From Paramecium pentaurelia (Eukaryota; Ciliophora; Oligohymenophorea; Peniculida; Parameciidae): a stretch of DNA of 64,000 nucleotides. The notes below the pieces were generated by a model, which made no database searches, had not been told where the DNA came from, and worked only from the letters and a program-made list of their open reading frames with translations. Made by a program: the position numbers and the translations under genes. Location of the stretch: NCBI GenBank assembly GCA_905183005.1, contig CAJJDO010000079.1:402249-466248 (forward strand), read 5' to 3'. Positions 51,061-63,781 of the stretch are shown in pieces (position 1 is the first letter of the stretch; each line of letters starts with the position of its first letter).

Positions 51061-52143
51061 AGAGATAATTACACTAATTATTAATCTAATCATATTCATA
51101 GTTCAAATTGGTGATTAAGTTAAAATCTTAAATCAATTTTGAAAATTAAGCAAGATATTAATTTCTAATGGTTGTGTAGTTAAATAATTCAATGCTTATG
51201 TAATTTTAAATCAGGAGTTAATAACCTTTTTAGATTTACAAGATTGTTAGTTACCCATCTAATTACTGTGAATAATAACAGTAAATGATAGGTCTAGGAA
51301 ACAGCAGGATAGCAAAAATTCAAATCCATTAAAAAATTATATTACAGTGTTTTTGGTTTATCATACCACCAACTATAATTTCTATAGAGCAACTGAATGG
51401 ATTAATCAATTGATGAAAATAAAAAAATGCTTTCATTATAATCTGAAATATTCATTACAATTTTTTTTGGGAAATAAAATTGACCTTTTAACAATTTTAA
51501 TAAATTTATTCAAGCTATTCTCCAAATGGGAGTAAAGGTCATAGTTAAGTTTCTTATAGCTCCAGATGATAATAGTAGCATAAAGATAGCTAATAGAGTG
51601 GCTAATTGGTTGACTTTTCCTTTCCCATTAATCCAACAAGGGAACGTGAATTCTTTAAATAGGCCTTTAGATTTCAATATAAAATAGCTAAAAATAGTAG
51701 ATGGGTCAAATTTCTAGCCAACTAACTAATATAACAGCTAAAGGCCCGAGATTAATTACTATTTATTTTATGCTGACAGTGAAAGGCGTTGATGTGGATA
51801 CATTTGTTATGGGGATGAGAATATTGGGAGGAATACCTCTAATAATTGATCATGATAAAAACGTCTAAGAACAAAAAATCTTCTGAAGTAGATCAGATAC
51901 ATTTAGAAAGTACTAGGTATATTTTACAAAGCTTCAGGAAGATTTAAAAATAATTCAAATCAAGGAGAAAATTAGATTTTAAAAAATTAATACTCCCCAT
52001 TAATTAATAATAATTAATAAATGAGACATCATAATAAAAAATTATATACTACTGAATCAGAATAATCAGATTTATATTTTACAATAAAACCTTATCTGGA
52101 AATATCGATAGAGATAAAATGATAATAGAGATAATAACTGAAA

Positions 52144-53266
52144 TGAGCAAGGCTGGTAGATAAGTTTATATTCAGACCAAGTGTCAAACTATTTATGATA
52201 AAATTTTTCTGACAATAGGAGAACTATTGGTTTGCTACATTTATTAAAGTTGCAGAATAATATTCTCCTTGTTACTCAATAAAGCCCTTAGTTAATCTCT
52301 CTTATGGAAGTTTATCAAGAGCAATTGGATGAATTTCTTGGTTAAGTAAACTGGATAAAAATGTTAATATTATAGTTAGGTTATGATGATAACCATGGTT
52401 TTACCCTTAACCAGTAAGTTAGGGAAACAGTTTTAGGATCCTAAAAAATAGGAGGATAAAATTTTAAGCTAAAGAGATCAAATACTAAAGCAAAAAATAA
52501 TAACTCAAAGCAAAGTAATAAATTTCAACTTCAGTTATTCAAGAAGAAAGGAAGAATCTATCTCTTAAGTCAAACTTACTTAAATCTATTATAAATAATA
52601 TAATTAACCAGATAAATAGATTAAAATCACTAAATCCAGCGTAAAAATTTTCTAAGAAATTCTAATATCATCTTAGCCTAAGACTAATGGCTACTAACCT
52701 GAAAAAACAATAGCATAATAGATTTACTTTAATTATGATTATAGTCAATCATACCCAAAAGATCAAGAAGGATATGTTAGACCTTGGTAAGTCTATATTG
52801 AGAGAGTCTAATATGAAAAGAACTTCTTGATTTGATTATGTAACTCTTTCAAAAAAAATATTGAAAAAGTTTAAAACAAATATTCTGAAATCTAAAAAAA
52901 CTCTCATCTTCATCTAACACAGTTAAAATAAATAATTTTAATCTGAATCTTAAATTGATGCCCCATAGGGGTTGAAATGCCATAAACTGATAATAAAATA
53001 ATAATTCTATAGCTTATTTTATAAAATATTAATCCATACAATAATAAGTCTATGAGTTTAATTAATTTACTTAACATAATAATTTTCAATTCTTAAGAAT
53101 AGAATATAATAAGATTTCAATATTTAGACACATTACCAAAAAACCTCCAGTTGCGCTAGAAAATGATGTTAAACACTTAAAACAATATTGTGCTTCTTTT
53201 GCCTAATATTAAGGAAGAGAGCAAGATAAAATGTTAAAGGATGATCCAAAAATAGGATTTTGATCG
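52144..53266. repeat. direct repeat, copy 1 of 2 (1,123 bp)
   Basis: Begins TGAGCAAGGCTGGTAGA and is repeated without visible change at 53268-54390, offset exactly 1,124 bp, with one N between the copies. Confidence 0.93.
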
Positions 53267-53267
53267 N
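53267..53267. other. ambiguous base N, probable contig junction
   Basis: Single N placed exactly between two direct 1,123-bp copies, the same arrangement as at 6447. Confidence 0.9.
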
Positions 53268-54390
53268 TGAGCAAGGCTGGTAGATAAGTTTATATTCAGA
53301 CCAAGTGTCAAACTATTTATGATAAAATTTTTCTGACAATAGGAGAACTATTGGTTTGCTACATTTATTAAAGTTGCAGAATAATATTCTCCTTGTTACT
53401 CAATAAAGCCCTTAGTTAATCTCTCTTATGGAAGTTTATCAAGAGCAATTGGATGAATTTCTTGGTTAAGTAAACTGGATAAAAATGTTAATATTATAGT
53501 TAGGTTATGATGATAACCATGGTTTTACCCTTAACCAGTAAGTTAGGGAAACAGTTTTAGGATCCTAAAAAATAGGAGGATAAAATTTTAAGCTAAAGAG
53601 ATCAAATACTAAAGCAAAAAATAATAACTCAAAGCAAAGTAATAAATTTCAACTTCAGTTATTCAAGAAGAAAGGAAGAATCTATCTCTTAAGTCAAACT
53701 TACTTAAATCTATTATAAATAATATAATTAACCAGATAAATAGATTAAAATCACTAAATCCAGCGTAAAAATTTTCTAAGAAATTCTAATATCATCTTAG
53801 CCTAAGACTAATGGCTACTAACCTGAAAAAACAATAGCATAATAGATTTACTTTAATTATGATTATAGTCAATCATACCCAAAAGATCAAGAAGGATATG
53901 TTAGACCTTGGTAAGTCTATATTGAGAGAGTCTAATATGAAAAGAACTTCTTGATTTGATTATGTAACTCTTTCAAAAAAAATATTGAAAAAGTTTAAAA
54001 CAAATATTCTGAAATCTAAAAAAACTCTCATCTTCATCTAACACAGTTAAAATAAATAATTTTAATCTGAATCTTAAATTGATGCCCCATAGGGGTTGAA
54101 ATGCCATAAACTGATAATAAAATAATAATTCTATAGCTTATTTTATAAAATATTAATCCATACAATAATAAGTCTATGAGTTTAATTAATTTACTTAACA
54201 TAATAATTTTCAATTCTTAAGAATAGAATATAATAAGATTTCAATATTTAGACACATTACCAAAAAACCTCCAGTTGCGCTAGAAAATGATGTTAAACAC
54301 TTAAAACAATATTGTGCTTCTTTTGCCTAATATTAAGGAAGAGAGCAAGATAAAATGTTAAAGGATGATCCAAAAATAGGATTTTGATCG
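53268..54390. repeat. direct repeat, copy 2 of 2 (1,123 bp)
   Basis: Second copy of 52144-53266. It starts right after the N and ends at ATTTTGATCG, where unique sequence resumes. Probably the same locus represented twice. Confidence 0.93.
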
Positions 54391-56559
54391 ATCATAACAT
54401 TCAAATTATGATTATTATGACTATTGACCCAGTTGACAAAGCTGAGGGAGCAAAAATGCATTAAATTAATCGGCATCAGAATCTGATTCTATCAAATCTC
54501 CTTTAGAATATGGATACTTCTTGCAACTAGTTTCTGCCAAAAAAAAAAAATACTTAAATTACTCAATACAGTTGGTAGGCAAATACTCAAAAAAGAATAA
54601 GATAATTAGAATAATGTAAGTAGTCAACTTTATAGACTATTACTAAGTCTTTGGTTAAATCATTACTCTTAACATAGCAGCAAAAAAAATGTTGTTGACC
54701 ACTATGAATAATCACTCAAATTTTAATGAGTGAACGATATTAAGTATAAGAAGTCTAGTATATAAATCAAATACCTTATGTTGAATAGATGCCAAATAGA
54801 AATTAGATGTCGCTATTAGAATGTATAAATCAATTCAATTTAAGATTTATTTTCTAAATAACGAATGAAAAATATCCTTGAATTAATAAATAAGGTCATA
54901 CTATAATGGATAGAATTTTAACCCAACAATTAAATTGAGTAATTAAAAATGAATAGTTGTATTATTTTTTAACAGTACTTAAAATAAAATTATGCCAATT
55001 AAATGTATAAGCCTTTTATAAGAATCTTTTGATTTATAGGAAAGTGATACATTATTATATAAGCTATTATTGATAATAATAATGATAAAAATACAAAAAG
55101 ATTTGACTATTTGGCAGAAAAATTTTGAGTTTGAATTTTAAGGAAAAGAAGCATTTTTAATATCTACCCATTACCTCAACTAATGATAATTTCATTTTCA
55201 AAAAAATTGATACATATTCAGCTTTCCACATACAAAACTTTAATAAATAATAATAACAGAGTAAATCTTAAGAGCCGCAAAGATAAATTCCCATAAAATA
55301 GTTCACATAATTGATATGATTAAATTTAATAAAAAAGTAAATGAAGTCGCTTTCAAATAAACCCCATCAGGTATAAGGGCTAGAAACTAACATTATAGCC
55401 TTGCAATAGGAACCAACGATATCACAAGCTGAATTGAGAATGTTAAATCAAGATCTTTTCATGGAAAAAACGCTAAAATTAGTTAATTAATATATATTTT
55501 ACCGATAAGAGTGTAGATAAGCAAAATCAAACTCCTCCCCCTATTATGTATTTCACTATCATTATTCATAATTATAGAAAAAAGCTTTACATCAACTAAT
55601 TGTAGTGAAATACTTAAATGATTATTAATACCAGAAATGTATTATCTTACTGTTATTTTAACTAAAGAGAAAAATTTTTAGAGATCTAAAGAACACCTAT
55701 ATAAACTGTTTTTTCATTCATTTCTTGAATGAAGCCTAACTTCAGAATATTAATATTAGAAGTGTTTTTAATAAAAAATTAATCCTTTTGATATTTTATT
55801 AAGTAATTTTTAATAAGAAATGACTTTCTAAAGATATCAACTTAATAAATTAGTTTAAAGTAGAACTGATCATAATTGATTCTTCTAAAAAGTTTATTTA
55901 GCTTAGAATATAAACCAATCACCTGTCAGATCATCACCTACTATATTTTAAGTTTAATTTCTAATAACATAATTTTATCCTTAAAAATACGAACAAGGTT
56001 TTTCAAAAATCAAAAGATGAATTATTCCTAACATGAAAGAAATGAAAATAAATTATGATTAATTATTTGATTTATTGAAGAATAATAGAACTGAATTTTT
56101 GAAAATGCTTAAAATAATTGCATAATTAATCCAATTAAAAAGCGGAAGGATATTGTTTAGAAGAATAAGATAATCAATCATTTCGAGATGCTGCTTATGA
56201 TAATAGCAATGCATAATTGAGCATAATTTTTAATTGATAAGAACTCGATCTGTAAGAGTTGGCAACTCTATAATAGCTTTTCTTTATTGATATTACAGAA
56301 TACAATTTTTAATACAGGTTTACCTTTAACATGGTTAATAGAGATATTCTCTGAAAAATAATTAGTCAAAAATATAAATTATTAGACATTACATAAGTCC
56401 ACTTACTAATTATAAGTTTATTTAATGGATGTTGAGGAAGAATAATTTAAAAAGAGGGGATTTATAAAGCGTTTAAAAAATTTAATTAATAAACTAAAAA
56501 TTTATGCAATTTGATTTTGATTAATATTTGTGTCAAATTGATAATCATATTGCTAATAA

Positions 56560-58430
56560 TCATTCAAATCTAAATTATTAATTGCACTCAAATTCATATT
56601 ACAATTAAGTCTTATCAATCTTATCAAATCGATACAATAATTTTTGTTTTGGTAATACTTCAATGTTCAATTATCCGGGGTTTCTGTTTCCCTTATAACT
56701 TAAATTTATCAATTTAAGTTTATTTAATTCAATATACTTCTATTCAGAATCATTTACATAAACCAAAGCGCATTCATCATCTAACTTAACATTATAAATT
56801 TTCATCTGTTTATTTCTTACGATTATTGACGTGGGTTCACTCATTGCTTTTTCTATTAATTAATCATCCGTTATTGGTCCTACAATGTTGCAATCCTCTT
56901 CTTATATATCGAAGTAATGTTAATCATCATTTTCCAAAAGAATCTAAAATATCATTAATTTATTTTCATTAGGTTGAACTTGTATATATTAATTGTTTTG
57001 ATCATTGTATGGAAAATTTACAATTACAAGATGCTTTTAGAATTTTAAATTTATTTTTAGTGTTTAATCTAGAGTGTTATTTTCAAATAGAATATATTTA
57101 TACCTACCAATTTATGATTGCACACTCTATAATTAATCGTTACCATAAATTTTTTTTTTTTGCCTTTTGGAATGGCAATATATTATTTTTTATAACAAGT
57201 CTGCTTTTTCCTTTTCAGTCATCCTACTCAATTATTGAAAATATACTTGTCTATTACCATAAGATTAAATATTTAATGTGTAGTCTGTTTATTATTACCA
57301 AAAGGCTTCAATATATATTAAATATGATCCAATATCTAATTCGCATTCAATCGTTAAATCTCTCACTTGCTAATACTTACTATAAATATGCTTAAAATTT
57401 TCTTTCTTGATATCATACTCAACGATTATCATATGAAGTTGAGCATAGTAATTTTGATTAATTACCTTTTAATCTTTTTATGATATAGTTATGAAGGTGT
57501 GACATTACTGTTATATAGTCATTTACATTACTTGCTTTACTTACTGATTTTTAATGGGAATCGATATTTATTAGGTAATTTAGATGTATTTTGCATTAAA
57601 GGGAATGAAAAATATTTTATAATTCTTAAATTCATTTATATTAAGTTTAAGATTCTGTTATAAATCCAAAAAATAATTTTCTCTTTCATTCCTTTTCAGA
57701 AATAATATTTCTTTATTTTCATTCATCAAATAGAATATATTCTATAAATCTACAACATTATCTAATTTATCTTTGAACTATTACTCATCCAGCTCTAAAT
57801 ATGGCGCTCCTGTTATATCTCTGAGTAGTTCATTTACCATCTCAATCTATTCAAGTTTCTCATAACAACCATAGATCTTTGAAAATGCTTTTTCAATCAA
57901 TTAAACCCAAAAATCATCTCCATCATAATATGAGAAGAGGGGTTTACCACTCATATTAAAAGGAAGATAATCATCAATTATAATTTCTTACCATAAACCT
58001 TATTAATTTAAAACTAACTTATATTAACAATTAATTTAAATCTATTTTGTAAGAAATATTTTTTTTAGAATGATATCTTATGATGACAAGATTCTTAAAG
58101 CGTTTAAAAACTAATCATTATTCAGTTCTCCTTTTTTTATTTACTCATATTTAAACTCCTACGTTTAATAAAATTAAATACACTGCATAAATTTTGATTT
58201 GTATTTGATTGACTTATTCGCTTCCATTAATAGTTTTTTTAAGGCTCAAATCTACGTTGATCTTTTGATAAATTTATATTAATTCTTTAGAAAGTTTCAT
58301 CAGTGTATTCAGGTTGATTACAAATCAATTTTGATTTTGTAAAATGATTATTCATATACGGCTCGTCATATAATGATTAATTAGGCATCCTGATTTCTAT
58401 TGAGTCTTGTTAATATACTATGCATCCCAT
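56560..58430 (-). CDS. calpain-like protein lacking catalytic cysteine, acylated N-terminus, 615 aa
   Basis: Minus strand, ATG at 58430, TGA at 56560-56562, one 23-nt intron at 58159-58181; 616 codons. The start MGCIVYQQDSIEIRM carries Gly2/Cys3 for myristoylation and palmitoylation. Residues about 90-215 match the first part of the calpain protease core: KGELNNDQFLNALRILSSQ, then GLWQEIIIDDYLPFNMSGKP and DDFWVQLIEKAFSKIYGCYE, then LLRDITGAPYLEL. Active calpains read GDCWFL where this has NNDQFL, so the nucleophilic Cys is Asp. The segment with catalytic His and Asn is shortened and neither GHAYS nor NPWG is present. The C-terminal half has beta-rich domain III/C2-like sequence (ELDIGSYLIYIEAFW). 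Probably a non-proteolytic membrane-bound calpain homologue. A further 24-nt in-frame intron near 57510 is possible. Confidence 0.85.
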
Positions 58431-60329
58431 TGGTATCAATAAAACAAAATTATAATTGTTATTCTTAATACAAATATAAAAAAAATTGGATTAGAGTTTT
58501 TCTTTAATGTAAGATCAGCTTAGAAATTAAGTAATTTGTTGTAATAGAGAAATAATTATAAATTTGAAAAGCCATCTGCAAAATTTTACAATCTTAACAC
58601 TTTATATCCTGAAATATTGAACGTACAAGGGTATCAAAAATAGAACACAAAAAAATTTAATTTAGAAAGACACTGTTAAAAAAATCGAAAAATTTAGTTT
58701 TAAAGGAAAGCCAGAAGATGATTTCAAATTTAAGTTATTATTACACAAATCAAAGTGACTAATAAATTCAAAAAAAAAATTTATTTATCATTATAATATA
58801 ATTATTGTGTCTAATATGCTTAGAAATTATTAAATTCAATTTTTCTTTTTTGCGTTGTCATTTTTTTTGCTTTCTTTTTAAAAAATCTTGAAGTAGAAGC
58901 AAATTAATTTTGCTTATTTTAAAATATGCTCAAATAGAATTTTAAGTGAGATAAATGCTTAAATTTCATTTGAAATAATGCAGATTTTCAATTAATTTAC
59001 CATCTTCATGATAGAAATCATATCAACTGATACTATTTCATTTTTTAAATCACTATAATGAAAATGATCAAATAAGGTTCTTTAAGTGTTTTTTAATTCA
59101 TATAGAAATACTTATTTTCTAACAAAAAAAATAAATGTTGAAAACATGTTTTAATTAACTTATCCCTTCATTTACTATTTCATTTTTCATTTCTTACCTT
59201 AATCGCGATTTGATAATATTAAATTTTGATTCATGAAAATTTATTCAATCCTAAGAAGGCAAATTATGAAAACTAATTTTTTTACTTAATACAAATGAAA
59301 TTTGTAATCAAATTGAATATCATCTTGAAAAAGTGAATGAATTATAATTCTATTCGAAATTTTTCTAAATTAACTACTATTGTTTATAAATAAAGAAAGT
59401 GTTCATAAAAGTATACACAAAAAAATCTTTAAAACCTACTTTACATGTATATTTAAATTAAAAACTATCCATAATTTCACATATTTTATGATCTACTTAT
59501 GCAGAACTACATGAGCAATATCTTTTATGTACTTATTTCTTGAAAAACAAGAAAAAGATAAAAACTTTCAAAATATCTAAATGGAATAGGCTTAGAAAAG
59601 CTTATTTAGAAGCCAGAAGATAGAAATTGCATGATGAAAGAATTCATTATATATTCAAATCACAAAGAATAATACTGATAAATTTAAACTATGAAATAGT
59701 GCATTTTGATAATCAATAAAGTTAGGCTTATTTATTAAACAGGATTATTATGATTCCTTTAACTGTCGATCACTTTTACTTCAGCATGTTTTTATAAAAA
59801 TTATAGAGAAATAAACTCAATGTTTTTTCTTTTTCTTTCATTTTCGATACTGCAGTCAAAATAATTCTGGAAAAATATGCAAAAAAATACTATTTGGTAC
59901 ACAAGTTATTTTTGTTTATTTTTTTTGTATATTGTTTTTTTATCTGTTTGACAAATATTAGAAGATCCTTAGATACCTTATTCAAATTACCTGATACATA
60001 AATTTTGGGTATCATTAACAATCATTTAAGATTGTTAAAACTCATAAAGATGTATTTCTAATAGAGTTCAAAATCTTTAAAAATTTTATAAGGACTGTAA
60101 ATTCAAAGAAAGATTTTTTTTTCTATTTTACCTAGTGTTTTTTTCAAAACTTTATATAAAATCTTAAAATTTTTGTTATTTATTTTCCAAATTTCACTTT
60201 ATTTTATTTTCTTTTTTTAATTTTCTTTTGAATCATGAACGAAGGAAGAATAAAATATGACATATTGATATTCTAATAATTAAGAATCTCCATCTTGTAT
60301 AGGAAATTCAATGTTTAACTCACCTTATA
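58431..60329. other. gene-poor AT-rich region with one long unassigned frame
   Basis: No confident gene. A plus-strand frame is open from about 59500 to a TGA at 60237, about 240 codons (FKISKWNRLRKAYLEARRQ near 59565-59620). It lacks an early ATG and becomes very Phe/Leu/Ile-rich at the end. A short peptide near 58695-58760 (FSFKGKPEDDFKFKLLL) also looks coding but is isolated. Either could be a decayed gene. Confidence 0.35.
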
Positions 60330-60542
60330 ATGTTCTAATATCATTCACTTGCTTACTATACTTGCCTACTAGCAAATATTGCGATTGTATATATGATAAA
60401 TGGAAAAAAAAGAATCGAACAATCACAACAACCAAATAATCTTTTAAGTATTTGGTATGCTGTTTTCTTGTATTATTCTTTTCATAAACTTGCATTTATT
60501 TACTTATCTATATTAAGAAGTGAAGATGAAGAGCTGAACTGA
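60330..60542 (+). CDS. small putative membrane protein, 70 aa
   Basis: A plus-strand frame from ATG 60330 to TGA 60540-60542 encodes two hydrophobic segments (LAYYTCLLANIAIVYMI and IWYAVFLYYSFHKLAFIYL) around a polar loop GKKRIEQSQQPNNLL, and ends with an acidic tail SEDEELN. It ends 62 bp from the convergent stop of the WD40 gene, a usual spacing in this genome. Upstream exons are possible because the frame is open for some 30 codons before this ATG. Family unknown. Confidence 0.4.
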
Positions 60543-60604
60543 TAAAGGCATAATTAAAAATTATTAGTAATCGATGTTTTTATAATTGTAACTTTTTATA
60601 ATAA

Positions 60605-63600
60605 TCAAATTTCGTTTTACTCAAAGTCTCCTAAAATGCAACTTCCTGAGAATTTGAATAATGATCTTAAATCGTATCCGTAATAATTCACAAAATCTCC
60701 TTTAAAAATTAAAGCTTGTTATGCTTAAAATAATGGTGTTTCAGATATTCGTAGAATTGTTATATTATTGGGTACTATAAAAATAATAATTAAATAAGTA
60801 CATGAGGGAAGATTGTCTTAAAATAAGGGTGCATGAATTTAGGTAAGAATTTCCTTAAATGTATTGTTATTTGGTAAAAATTATTTTCTATTCTAAACAT
60901 CCCATAATCGAATTGACTTATCATAACTACCTGATGCTAATGTATTTCCATCAGGAGAGAAACAAACTGACAAGATTCCATGAGTGTGACCATTCAATTT
61001 GGCTTTTTATTGTTCTGTTTTAACATCCCAAAGATAGATCGACATATCTTAACTACCAGAAGCTAATGTATTTCCATCAGGAGAGAAACAGACTGAGTAG
61101 ACAGTATCATTATGACCATCCAATTAGGCTTAAAATTATCCTGTTTTGACATCCCATAGACGGATAGACATGTCACCACTACCAGACGCTAATGTATTTC
61201 CGTCAGGAGAGAAACAGACTGAGTTTACATAATCACTATGACCATCTAATTTGGCTTTTTATTATCCTGTTTTGACATCCCATAGGCGGATAGATTTATC
61301 ATAACTACCAGAAGCTAATATATTTCCATCAGGAGAAAAACAGATTGAGTAGACATAATGAGTATGACCGTCTAATTTGGCTTTTTATTATCCTGTTTTT
61401 ACATCCCATAGACGGATAGAGTTATCTATACTACCAGAAGCTAATGTAATTCCATCAGGAGAGAAACATACTGATCTAACTGTATAACTATGACCATCCA
61501 ATTAGGATTTAAATTATCCTGTTTTGACATCCCAAAGACGTATAGACATGTCACCACTACCAGACGCTAATGTATTTCCGTCAGGAGAGAAACAGACTGA
61601 GTTTACATAATCACTATGACCATCTAATTTGGCTTTTTATTATCCTGTTTTGACATCCCATAGGCGGATAGATTTATCATAACTACCAGAAGCTAATATA
61701 TTTCCATCAGGAGAAAAACAGATTGAGTAGACATAATGAGTATGACCGTCTAATTTGGCTTTTTATTATCCTGTTTTTACATCCCATAGACGGATAGAGT
61801 TATCTATACTACCAGAAGCTAATGTAATTCCATCAGGAGAGAAACATACTGATCTAACTGTATAACTATGACCATCCAATTAGGATTTAAATTATCCTGT
61901 TTTGACATCCCAAAGACGTATAGACATGTCACCACTACCAGACGCTAATGTATTTCCGTCAGGAGAGAAACAGACTGAGTTTACATAATCACTATGACCA
62001 TCTAATTTGGCTTTTTATTATCCTGTTTTGACATCCCAAAGACGTATAGACATGTCATCACTACCAGACGCTAATGTATTTCCATCGGAAGAGTAACAGA
62101 CTGATAGAACATAACTAGAGGGACCATTCTATTTGGCTGTTTATTATGCTGTTTTGACATCCCATAGACGAATAGACTTATCATAACTACCAGAAGCTAA
62201 TGTATTTCCGTCATGAGAGAAACAGACTGAGTAAACAGTACCATTATGACCATCCAATTTGGCTTTTTATTATCCTGTTTTGAAATCCCAAAGACGGATA
62301 GAGACATCTTCACTACCAGAAACTAATGTATTTCCATCAGGAGAGAAACAGATTGAGTAGACAGTATTAGTATGACCATCCAATTAGGCTTTAAATTATC
62401 CTGTTTTTACATCCCAAAGACGGATAGACTTGTCACCACAACCAGAAGCTAATGTATTTCCATCAGGAGAGAAACAGACTGAGTTGATACAATTTCTATG
62501 GCCATCCAATTTTGCAAATTTCTACTTTGTTTTCACATCCCAAAGACAGATAGATTTATCTTAACTGCCAGAAGCTAAAATATTTCCATCAGGAGAAAAG
62601 CTTACAGATTAGACTGATCCATTATGACCATCTAATTTGGCTATTTACTACCCAGTTTTGACATCCAAAAGACGGATAGAATTATCATAATTACCAGTGG
62701 CTAACATATTTCCATCAGGTGAGAAACATACTTACATTACCATTTTACTATTAACATCGAAAATGGCTTTCAATTTTCCTGTTTTAACATCCCATAGACG
62801 AGTAGAGTAATCATAACTACTAGAAGCTATTGTATCTCCATCAGGTGAGAAACAGACTGACAAGACAGTTCGACTATGACCTTCCAATTTGGCTTTCAAT
62901 TCGCCTGTTTTGACATCCCATAGACAGATGGAGTTATCAATGCTTTTATACATAGGATTTCCGCTACAAGTTGCTAATGTAGTCCCATCAGGAGAGAAGC
63001 AGACTGAATTCACGCTATCATCATGACCATCTAATTTATTCAATTCATGGATCTTAATATTCTTCCATTTACAATTCAACAGAAATGTTCCATTCAGATT
63101 CATACTGCTTATATTTACATTATTAAATTCTGATCCACTTAAATTGCATTGAACCAAATTTGCGCCTACTAATGAAGTATTTTCTATCTTAATATTTTCG
63201 AAATTTTGATGTCTAAGGTCCGCCTTCATCTAAACTAATAAATGTAATGAATTAGACCCACATTATATTAGAGTTTTATCGATAGATGTAAGGTGAACTA
63301 AAAATTCTATACTCTAACTCTTACACTTGATGCTGTTAATTAGTCTTAATGTAGATTTTTCATTTTCTTCAGAAGAGAAATCTTTCTTATTGAAGTCATG
63401 ATCTTTTAATTTTCTTAAGACATCTGTAATTTATTTCATGTCATTTCTAATTACAGACAATTTCTATTCTGTATCAGCTTGAGTGAAATTCCCGACTTGT
63501 TGTAAAATTTATGATTCTAATTGTTTCTGATTCCCAATATCTGAAAGATATCCAAGGCAATCTTAAACTTTCTCCTTTTTAAATATTTCTATTATGACCC

Positions 63601-63679
63601 CAAAGATTTGTATATCTACATCTTTTAGTTAATCAAAGATGTCAGCTAAAGCTTCCTTCTCTTAAAAAGAACCCTGCAT
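60605..63679 (-). CDS. pentapeptide and WD40 repeat protein, about 17 WD repeats
   Basis: Minus strand, ATG at 63679, TGA at 60605-60607. The frame is continuous; a 27-nt in-frame intron at 60775-60801 is likely and leaves 1,015 residues. Residues 1-150 are helical and polar. About 150-205 are pentapeptide-like repeats (LVGANLVQCNLSGSEFNNVN). Then about 17 consecutive WD40 repeats of 42 residues follow, most reading LDGH...SVCFSPDGNTLASGS and ending SIRLWDVKTG. The first repeat has an insertion and the third has lost its GH. Such a length could make two or more propellers. Role: a scaffold for protein complexes; no specific partner can be inferred. Three adjacent repeats form a near-perfect tandem duplication at the DNA level, indicating recent expansion or conversion. 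Confidence 0.92.
61168..62037 (-). repeat. 378-bp higher-order tandem repeat inside the WD40 gene
   Basis: The block 61168-61545 (three 126-bp WD repeats) is followed by a copy at 61546-61923 that I see as identical, and by a partial third copy from 61924 to about 62037. The word ACATGTCACCACTACC recurs at 61168, 61546 and 61924, always 378 bp apart. Confidence 0.88.
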
Positions 63680-63781
63680 TTTTGTTGTTATTTTTAATAA
63701 TGATTTTTTATTAATCTAACTTTAAGTTTTAAAGTGCAAAAATATATTAGAGTATCTTTAGCATTTTTGTATATATGAAGT

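Larger units (their letters stand above)
51540..56480 (+). pseudogene. long broken plus-strand coding sequence spanning the second N
   Basis: Many short peptides of coding composition occur in order on the plus strand, but the frame changes repeatedly and TGA interrupts. Examples: VIVKFLIAPDDNSSIKIANR near 51540-51600, IITEMSKAGRQVYIQTKCQT near 52130-52190, GYVRPWQVYIERVQYEKNF near 52765-52825, VALENDVKHLKQYCASFAQ near 53150-53205 and AEGYCLEEQDNQSFRDAAYD near 56140-56200. I infer either remains of one large gene or low-quality sequence at contig ends. True extent and family are unknown, and part of it is duplicated around the N. Confidence 0.4.

Noticed and set aside
57149..57162. Apparent frameshift at a run of 12 A (minus strand) in the calpain-like gene
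   Set aside because: Counting the run exactly shows the frame is continuous; the shift was a counting error on first reading.
57009..57395. Plus-strand ORF of 128 residues, hydrophobic
   Set aside because: It is the reverse complement of the calpain-like gene; the hydrophobic character comes from complementing Asn/Lys/Gln codons.
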